Assembly: GCF_026586805.1 (NCBI RefSeq)
Contig: NZ_JAPFHA010000014.1
Coordinates: 53,652-117,651, forward strand
DNA: 64,000 nt
Direction of reading: 5' to 3'
Source of the DNA: Niveibacterium sp. 24ML
GTDB taxonomy: Bacteria > Pseudomonadota > Gammaproteobacteria > Burkholderiales > Rhodocyclaceae
Of this stretch, positions 58,603 to 64,000 are shown piece after piece. The translations under genes and the position numbers were made by a program. The notes below the pieces were generated by a model, which was given only the letters and a program-made list of their open reading frames with translations, was not told where the DNA came from and searched no databases. How positions within the stretch are numbered: the first letter of the stretch is position 1; each line of letters opens with the position of its first letter.

Positions 58603-59518
58603 CGCGTTGCAGGCCTTTCGCCTTGAGGTGTTCGGTCGCGAAGTCGGCAAAAATGGTCACCACGCGCGAACGGAACTTGTCTTTGGGCAGCAGCACCGAA
58701 ATGGTTTCGTAGAGTTGCGGCTCCAGCGGCAAGGCGACCAGCCGGCCGGACTGGATGTCCTTGTCGATCGACGCGCGCGCGGCAATCGCGAACCCAACCC
58801 CTTGCTGCACCAGATGCTTGATCGTCGAGAGGCTGGAAAGCTCCGCCGTCACATCCAGGTTCTCCGGCGGGAAGCCGGCCTCGCGGAAGAATCGCTCGGC
58901 CGCCTCGCGAATCGCCGCGCCCGGGTCACGGTCGATGAAGGGCAAGCTCACCAGATCGTCGGCGCGCACCCGCACATGGCGGGCCAGCACATGCCCCGGC
59001 GGCACGATGGCGAAGAGCTCGTCCCGGCCGACTTCACGGCACTCGATGCCCGCGTCGAGAGATTCAATCTCGACCAGACCAACATCCAGTTCCTTGTCCG
59101 CGACACGCCGCTCAACCCATTCCGAGTTACCGACGAAAACACGCGGCACCACTTTCGGATACTGCCGCTTGAAACCATCCAGCAAGGAAGGCAGCCAGTA
59201 CGAGGCAATCGTGGGCGACAGGCCGACCGATACGACGCCATTGGGCTCCTGCGTCAGGCCGGCGACCTGATCCTCCATCTCGGCGCTCATGCCGAGGATT
59301 CGCTCGGCGTAATCGAGCACGATCTCACCGGCCGGCGTCATGGTGACCTTGCCGTAACCGCGGTCGAGCAAACGCGTATTGAAGTGCTCTTCAAGCTGCT
59401 TGATTTGAAACGTGACTGCCGGCTGTGTCATGTACAGGGCCTCGGCGGCACGAGTAAATGAACGGTGTTTTGCGACAGCGAGGAAGACTTGCAGCCGACG
59501 ATCGGCCATGGTTGCCAT
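58595..59518 (-). CDS. LysR family transcriptional regulator
   Basis: A 307-aa regulator. The N-terminal HTH is RSFTRAAEALYMTQPAVTFQ with QIKQLEEHFNTRLLDRG; the substrate-binding domain has the usual two-lobe pattern (VVSVGLSPTIASYWLP, ELFAIVPPGH, GVGFAIAARASI). ATG 59518 has AGGAG 8 nt upstream. It overlaps alr by 8 nt. LysR proteins usually act on a divergent gene; the divergent neighbour here is lplT, 224 nt away. The effector is unknown. Confidence 0.92.
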   Translation of the reverse strand: MATMADRRLQVFLAVAKHRSFTRAAEALYMTQPAVTFQIKQLEEHFNTRLLDRGYGKVTMTPAGEIVLDYAERILGMSAEMEDQVAGLTQEPNGVVSVGLSPTIASYWLPSLLDGFKRQYPKVVPRVFVGNSEWVERRVADKELDVGLVEIESLDAGIECREVGRDELFAIVPPGHVLARHVRVRADDLVSLPFIDRDPGAAIREAAERFFREAGFPPENLDVTAELSSLSTIKHLVQQGVGFAIAARASIDKDIQSGRLVALPLEPQLYETISVLLPKDKFRSRVVTIFADFATEHLKAKGLQRDA

Positions 59519-59742
59519 GGTGATAGCTCCTGGCGGGCGGCAGCAAACTATGACAGCAGCGTGATGCAGTGCAGCAAGTTGCGCCCAGAGGCCCGTCAAA
59601 TTGGGGTTTTAGCAATAGTCGATTGCATCACAAATCGGCCGGAGCCGCCAGCGACGCCGCTTCCCGCATCGCGCCAACACGGCCGCGCAATGGGTTCGTG
59701 ATATAAAGCCGAGTCCCTCCGGGGCCCAACGAATAGAGATAA

Positions 59743-61005
59743 ATGACCCGAGGCTTTTACATCATCATGGCGGCGCAGTTCTTTTCTGCGCTTGGCGACA
59801 GTGCACTGCTCATCGCGGCAATCGCGATCCTGCGTGACATGCAAGCCCCCGCCGCCTACGAACCTTTATTGAAACTGTTTTTTACAGTTTCGTATGTCGT
59901 ACTCGCTGCGCTGGTCGGCGCGTTCGCCGATTCGATGCCCAAGTGGCGAGTCATGCTGATCAGCAACGGCATCAAGATGCTCGGTTGCAGCATGATGTAT
60001 TTCGGCGTCCATCCGCTGATCGCCTACGCGATCGTGGGCCTTGGCGCGGCAGCCTACTCGCCGGCAAAGTACGGCATCCTGACTGAGTTGCTCCCACCGC
60101 GTCTGCTGGTGGTTGCGAACGGTTGGATCGAGGGGCTGACTGTCGGCGCAATCGTCATCGGCACACTCGCGGGTGGCTTCCTGATCGACCCAGGCTTCGT
60201 TGAGCGTGCCCTGGCACTGGACATCCCCGGGCTAGAAACCGGCATCGACACCCCGGCCGAGCTGGCGATTTCGATCATCGGCATGCTCTACGGCATTGCG
60301 GCACTGATCAATCTGAAGATCCCCGACACCGGCGTCGATCACAAACCGCTGCGCAGCAACCCCGTTTATCTGGTGCACGAATTCATCCACTGCAGCAAAT
60401 TGCTATGGCGCGATCGCCTTGGCCAGATTTCATTGGCCGTCACCACCCTGTTCTGGGGCGCCGGGGCAACCTTGCAGTTCATCGTGATCAAGTGGGGCGA
60501 GACGAACCTGAACCTGAGTCTTTCGAAGGCATCAATGATTCAAGGGGTCTTCGCAATCGGCGTGGCCGTCGGCTCGGTGCTGGCTGCGCGCATGATTTCG
60601 CTGCGCAAGTCGATCAGCGTCCTGCCGCTGGGCATTGCGATGGGCTTGATCGTAAACGTCATGGTGTTCGTACACGACCTGAAACTCGCGATGGTGCTGA
60701 TGATCATCATTGGCGCGCTTGCCGGCTTCTTTGTGGTACCGATGAACGCGCTGCTCCAGCATCGCGGCCACATCCTGATGGGCGCGGGCCACTCGATCGC
60801 GGTGCAGAACTTCAATGAAAACCTGAGCATCCTCGCCATGACCGGGCTCTATGCCCTGCTCATCTGGGGCGGGCTCTCGGTGCATGCGGTGATCGTGATG
60901 TTCGGCATGTTCGTCGCCGGCACCATTTTCCTGGTCAAGCTGCGGCACGAAGCCAACCAGCGCGAGTACGATTCAGTCAGCCAGCTTGAAGACTGCCGCC
61001 ACTGA
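59743..61005 (+). CDS. lplT: Lysophospholipid transporter LplT
   Basis: A 420-aa major-facilitator protein with about twelve membrane segments. FYIIMAAQFFSALGDSALLI opens the protein, YSPAKYGILTELLPP is the diagnostic LplT motif, and FFVVPMNALLQHRGHILMGA is conserved in the second half. It flips lysophospholipids across the inner membrane. In many bacteria it is fused to or followed by aas (acyltransferase/acyl-ACP synthetase); here no aas follows, and the next gene is the converging uracil-DNA glycosylase. Confidence 0.93.
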   Translation: MTRGFYIIMAAQFFSALGDSALLIAAIAILRDMQAPAAYEPLLKLFFTVSYVVLAALVGAFADSMPKWRVMLISNGIKMLGCSMMYFGVHPLIAYAIVGLGAAAYSPAKYGILTELLPPRLLVVANGWIEGLTVGAIVIGTLAGGFLIDPGFVERALALDIPGLETGIDTPAELAISIIGMLYGIAALINLKIPDTGVDHKPLRSNPVYLVHEFIHCSKLLWRDRLGQISLAVTTLFWGAGATLQFIVIKWGETNLNLSLSKASMIQGVFAIGVAVGSVLAARMISLRKSISVLPLGIAMGLIVNVMVFVHDLKLAMVLMIIIGALAGFFVVPMNALLQHRGHILMGAGHSIAVQNFNENLSILAMTGLYALLIWGGLSVHAVIVMFGMFVAGTIFLVKLRHEANQREYDSVSQLEDCRH

Positions 61006-61014
61006 TCCTGGCGG

Positions 61015-61797
61015 CTATTCGGCGCGCGCGGGCTGATCGCGCAAGGCCTCGCGCGCAAAGCAAAAATCTTCCCAGGCCTTGAATTTCTCTTCCGGGTTGC
61101 GCAGCAAGTACGCCGGGTGATAGGTCACCACGACCGGTATCGCATCGAAGCGAAACAGCTTTCCTCGCGCCGCGCCGATCCGTACTTCTTGCTTGAGCAA
61201 GGCCTGCGCAGCGGGGCGACCGAGCGCCACGATGATTCGCGGCTTGATCAACTCGATCTGTCGGCGCAGATACGGAAAACACGCATCAATCTCGTCCGGC
61301 TCGGGCGTCCGGTTGTTGGGCGGCCGACACTTCACCGCGTTAGTAATATAGACACCCGCGCCACGCACCAAGCCGAGCGCCGCAAGCATCGCATCGAGCA
61401 ACTTGCCCGCCTGCCCCACAAACGGCTCCCCCTTCGCGTCTTCTTCAGCTCCGGGCGCCTCACCAACAATCAGCCACTCGGCAGCGTGCCCGCCAACACC
61501 GGCGACTGCGCAGTGACGCTGTTGATGCAAAGCACACTGCTGGCAGGCCGACACCAGCGTGGCAACCTCTTCCAGAGTGTCGCCCAGATGAGCATCCAAG
61601 GCCCTGCCGGCAACAAACGCGCTGGCCGGATCGGGCGCAATCGGTGACGTGGCCGCAAGATCATCCGGCAACTGCGCCTCGGCACTGGCCGGCACCGTTG
61701 GCTCAAGCGGCACCTCAGCCGGCTCCGCCTTCGCCGCTTCGCGCAACACCCAGCGCGGCCCCAACCCGAGCAAGCCGAGGGTAATGTCAGACTGCAA
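61015..61797 (-). CDS. Uracil-DNA glycosylase, family 4/5 type (Fe-S)
   Basis: A 260-aa protein. An N-terminal linker rich in Ala and Pro (about residues 20-65) precedes the glycosylase fold: LIVGEAPGAEEDAKGEPFVG, NAVKCRPPNNRTP and VVTYHPAYLL are the active-site motifs. Cysteines in ACQQC, VKC and DACFPY fit the 4Fe-4S cluster of this class. It removes uracil from DNA. The start is TTG at 61797 with AAGGAG 7 nt upstream inside the rimI end, overlapping rimI by 11 nt. It is the third gene of tsaB-rimI-udg, an arrangement seen in many betaproteobacteria. Confidence 0.93.
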   Translation of the reverse strand: MQSDITLGLLGLGPRWVLREAAKAEPAEVPLEPTVPASAEAQLPDDLAATSPIAPDPASAFVAGRALDAHLGDTLEEVATLVSACQQCALHQQRHCAVAGVGGHAAEWLIVGEAPGAEEDAKGEPFVGQAGKLLDAMLAALGLVRGAGVYITNAVKCRPPNNRTPEPDEIDACFPYLRRQIELIKPRIIVALGRPAAQALLKQEVRIGAARGKLFRFDAIPVVVTYHPAYLLRNPEEKFKAWEDFCFAREALRDQPARAE

Positions 61798-62251
61798 CTT
61801 GCCGCTCCTTGCACATCACAACTGCATCCTCTCGCCTGCCGTCACTCGGGTAGTAGTCTTTGCGAATCCCGATTTCGACAAAGCCCTTGCTCAGATACAA
61901 ATGGCGCGCAACGGCATTACTCACCCGCACTTCAAGCAGCACCGGCCCGTGAGCCAGATCGCCCGCACGCGAAATTGTCTCGTCCAGCAACCATCCGCCA
62001 ACCCCACGCCGCTGAAAGTCAGGCGCAACGACAATATTCAGAATGTGCAGTTCGTCCAGCACGCGCATGCAGACCGAGTATCCCGCCGGAACTGCGCCAT
62101 CCAGTGCAAGCAGACAAAGATGCCCGGCAGCCATTGAGGCCTCAAAAGCACTGCGTCGCCACGGAAAACGCAAGACGGATTGTTCGCATGCCGCAATCCA
62201 GTCAAGGTCGGCCTCGGTAACCGGGCGTGCGGTCAGGGTCAGATCACGCAA
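61787..62251 (-). CDS. rimI: Ribosomal protein S18-alanine N-acetyltransferase RimI
   Basis: A 154-aa GNAT acetyltransferase. Motif A is ILNIVVAPDFQRRGVGGWLL, with the acetyl-CoA pyrophosphate loop, and LEVRVSNAVARHLYLSKGF plus IGIRKDYY complete the RimI pattern. The start is TTG at 62251 with GGAGG about 10 nt upstream inside the tsaB end, overlapping tsaB by 8 nt. It acetylates the N-terminal Ala of S18. Confidence 0.93.
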   Translation of the reverse strand: MRDLTLTARPVTEADLDWIAACEQSVLRFPWRRSAFEASMAAGHLCLLALDGAVPAGYSVCMRVLDELHILNIVVAPDFQRRGVGGWLLDETISRAGDLAHGPVLLEVRVSNAVARHLYLSKGFVEIGIRKDYYPSDGRREDAVVMCKERQVAV

Positions 62252-62933
62252 CTGAGTTCAGCCTCCGAACCGCGAGTTGTTCCACCTTGGTCATGGCGAC
62301 CTTGTTTCGAACGTAGTCGGGCGCCAAATCATGAAGCTCAAACGTCTCGCCCGCAGCTAAGGCGGCCATCGCCAAGCGCGCCACCGCAGAAGCCTTGGGC
62401 ACCGCGAGCGAATCGACGATCGAGATCAGGGGCGCACTATCACCGAAGACCGCTTCATGAGCGCCGAAGCCATTGCCAAGCGCACGATCACCTGGTTGCA
62501 AATGCTGACGGAGCACTTCAGGCGTGGAGCACCTCGGCTCGGCATCAAGCGTGCATTCCACCGAAACCCGCGCCCAGTAGACTTCCCCCAGGCGTGCGTC
62601 CAACGCCACAACCAGCTCGCCGCTGGAAAGATGGGGCTCTGCCAGCGCACGGAGACTGCTCACCGGCACCACCGGCAGACCACGCGCGAGCCCCAAACCC
62701 AGCGCGATCGAACACGCCGACCGCAACGACGTGAACGCACCGGGCCCACTCCCGAACGCAATCGCATCCAGACTTTGCAGTGAAACGCTCGCGCAGGCCA
62801 ACGCCTCCACTACCGTAGCCACCGTCAAGACAGCGTCCGCCCCGGCGCAAGGCGCATACTCAATGATCCGCCCCTCCGTTACGATTGCGATCGTTGGAGT
62901 ACGGGTGGAAGACTCAATTGCAAGAACATTCAT
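62244..62933 (-). CDS. tsaB: tRNA threonylcarbamoyladenosine biosynthesis protein TsaB
   Basis: A 229-aa ASKHA-fold protein. It begins MNVLAIESSTRTPTIAIV and carries AIAFGSGPGAFTSLRSACSI, the diagnostic TsaB segment, then ALDARLGEVYWARV. It partners TsaD and TsaE to make t6A in tRNAs that read ANN codons. It is the first gene of tsaB-rimI-udg. No strong Shine-Dalgarno is visible before the ATG at 62933. Confidence 0.95.
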   Translation of the reverse strand: MNVLAIESSTRTPTIAIVTEGRIIEYAPCAGADAVLTVATVVEALACASVSLQSLDAIAFGSGPGAFTSLRSACSIALGLGLARGLPVVPVSSLRALAEPHLSSGELVVALDARLGEVYWARVSVECTLDAEPRCSTPEVLRQHLQPGDRALGNGFGAHEAVFGDSAPLISIVDSLAVPKASAVARLAMAALAAGETFELHDLAPDYVRNKVAMTKVEQLAVRRLNSVA

Positions 62934-63368
62934 TAAATAGAACCAGAATTCGGGGCAAATTTCTCAAAATGCTGTCGCTTGCCGCCTGCGGCGGCAGCAA
63001 AGCGATCGTCACCAAATAGGCCCAGCGGACGCGAGGAGCCCTTTCGAGCCCCCTCAACACACAACAGCCACACGCAGAATACTCGCCACCCAAGCTGAGA
63101 TGCTATCTCAACAGGCCGTCAACGCATTAGCTGGTGGAAATCGCAGCCCGAAATAACAAACCCGCAGAGCCTACGCAATGCGGGTTTGATGGACTTCAAT
63201 TGGCGGAGATGGAGAGGCCGACGATTTAAAATACAAGCCTTTGATTTAATAAACAAAATCTAAAACCCGAAAAATCGCTGTAACGCCATCACATAGCACC
63301 GGAAGCAGTCCAACTGTAGCAGGCCCGCCACGACGCCTCAAGCGTCCATTATGGGTGAGTTATAGACA
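62934..63368. other. 435-nt AT-rich intergenic stretch
   Basis: No gene is recognised. It contains a GC repeat (TTGCCGCCTGCGGCGGCA region near 62980), a terminator-like hairpin at 63158-63187, and then a marked AT-rich segment (63213-63270) unlike the rest of the window. Confidence 0.5.
63158..63187. terminator. Terminator-like hairpin
   Basis: AAACCCGCA (63158-63166) and TGCGGGTTT (63179-63187) are perfect 9-nt arms around a 12-nt loop. It could terminate in either direction, but no gene abuts it on either side. TGGCGGAGA at 63201-63209 just after it resembles the reverse complement of a tRNA-Ser 3' end. Confidence 0.55.
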
Positions 63369-63680
63369 ATGCCGCCGTTGGACCCAAAAAGTCTGCCAAG
63401 AATCCACGTCCGCCTTGGCGCGGAGTCATCCAAAATGAACGTGGCCAGCTTGTTACGCTGGCACGTATATGCGCTCGACCGGCATCAGCAAGGCCTCGCA
63501 GTTCTCGGTGACGTGCTGTCTCTTCGTCCGTACGAAGTCCGACATATCCGAAATGGAGACGATGGCGCTTTTGCCATAGGTCTCAAGATTGCGGCCTCGC
63601 AGCCCAATCTGTACCGCGCGCCGTTCGATAGCCGCGCCGAAGGGATCATGGTCGGGATCCCTCTGCAGGCGCACATCTGA
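63369..63680 (+). CDS. Unrecognised ORF (103 aa)
   Basis: A 103-codon frame from ATG 63369 that I cannot place in a family. Codon third positions are less GC-rich than in the core genes. It overlaps an opposite-strand frame of 144 codons, and only one of the two, or neither, is real. No convincing ribosome binding site precedes it. Confidence 0.22.
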   Translation: MPPLDPKSLPRIHVRLGAESSKMNVASLLRWHVYALDRHQQGLAVLGDVLSLRPYEVRHIRNGDDGAFAIGLKIAASQPNLYRAPFDSRAEGIMVGIPLQAHI

Positions 63681-63887
63681 GGTTTTTTCCGCTGCTTGCC
63701 ACGCTTTACGGGATTGGTTTGATGCCGCCGGCAGACTCGACGGCACGGCCTGCTCAAGCAATGTGTCAAAGAATTCGCGGCGTAATCGAACAGCCAGAAT
63801 CCACTCCAGTCCTAGCTTCGTTGCCCACCCGCTACGAAACATCAAACAATTGTGCGATCGCGTCCCGCCGCGTGGTGTAAGAGTCAA
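63453..63887 (-). CDS. Unrecognised ORF (144 aa), antisense to the previous one
   Basis: A 144-codon minus-strand frame. The middle part (for example LEWILAVRLRREFFDTLLEQ) reads somewhat like protein, but no domain is recognised. It may be a decayed mobile-element or island gene. The start is uncertain. Confidence 0.28.
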   Translation of the reverse strand: MTLTPRGGTRSHNCLMFRSGWATKLGLEWILAVRLRREFFDTLLEQAVPSSLPAASNQSRKAWQAAEKTSDVRLQRDPDHDPFGAAIERRAVQIGLRGRNLETYGKSAIVSISDMSDFVRTKRQHVTENCEALLMPVERIYVPA

Positions 63888-63925
63888 TCAGAAGGTCATC
63901 GACTTCGGTATGGTGAATTGCATGG

Positions 63926-64000
63926 TCAGTCAGCCACAGCAGAGAGGCTGAGTTTGGAAGTGTCGCCGACCTCGGCGAGCGTTTCCAGCGTCATGTAACG
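63926..64000 (-). CDS. C-terminal end of an unidentified protein (partial)
   Basis: A minus-strand frame enters from the right edge and stops with TGA at 63926-63928. Its 24 residues, RYMTLETLAEVGDTSKLSLS and then AVAD, look protein-like but are too short to assign. Confidence 0.3.
   Translation of the reverse strand, partial: RYMTLETLAEVGDTSKLSLSAVAD

Noticed and set aside
63201..63224. A tRNA-Ser gene on the minus strand starting at TGGCGGAGA.
   Set aside because: No T-arm or other tRNA parts follow, so at most it is a short remnant or attachment-site fragment.

Overview
The window is GC-rich (apart from its last kilobase), gene-dense chromosomal DNA from a Gram-negative bacterium, most likely a betaproteobacterium near the Rhodocyclales. 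The evidence is an outer-membrane maltoporin, an RND tripartite efflux pump, a glucokinase-HexR fusion of the kind I know from Burkholderia-type genomes, and a tRNA group I intron whose core is almost word-for-word that of the Azoarcus tRNA intron as I remember it. Genus is inference. Most of the window reads as ordinary core chromosome; only the last kilobase looks foreign or decayed.

Layout. 1-12.5 kb is a signalling block: an SDR dehydrogenase, a 1698-aa hybrid sensor kinase translationally coupled to an HD-GYP response regulator, a second 1170-aa sensor kinase coupled to a periplasmic-binding lipoprotein, and a universal stress protein. 12.6-19.2 kb is an RND efflux operon (adaptor, pump, outer-membrane factor) with a divergent TetR repressor and a clear palindromic operator between them. 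19.8-20.1 kb is tRNA-Leu(UAA) split by a 219-nt group I intron.

20.4-38.4 kb is a carbohydrate block. On the minus strand, lamB-malK-malE-malF-malG, a small secreted CBM41 protein, an aldo/keto reductase and a Glk-HexR fusion follow one another, with an inverted repeat at every mal junction. Next come edd-eda (minus) and the divergent zwf-pgl-glk, then pgi. Together they describe maltodextrin capture and import, phosphorylation of glucose and its breakdown by the Entner-Doudoroff route. HexR-like boxes lie over both divergent edd and zwf promoters. No amylase, maltose phosphorylase or amylomaltase is in the window, so the step from maltodextrin to glucose must be encoded elsewhere.

38.5-62.9 kb is mixed housekeeping: a SHOCT protein, a mutS-led overlapping operon (phosphoesterase, SpeE-like transferase, FAD oxidoreductase), a 1108-aa receptor-like membrane protein of unknown function, a methyltransferase-rnhA-dnaQ operon, gloB, a diguanylate cyclase, mltD, an M48 peptidase, a MarR regulator, tpiA, LysR-alr-radA, lplT, and tsaB-rimI-uracil-DNA glycosylase.

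62.9-64.0 kb has no recognisable gene and is locally AT-rich. The most noteworthy items are the tRNA-Leu intron, the receptor-like 1108-aa protein, the HexR circuit with its kinase-fused repressor, and the stand-alone secreted CBM41 protein inside the maltose operon.
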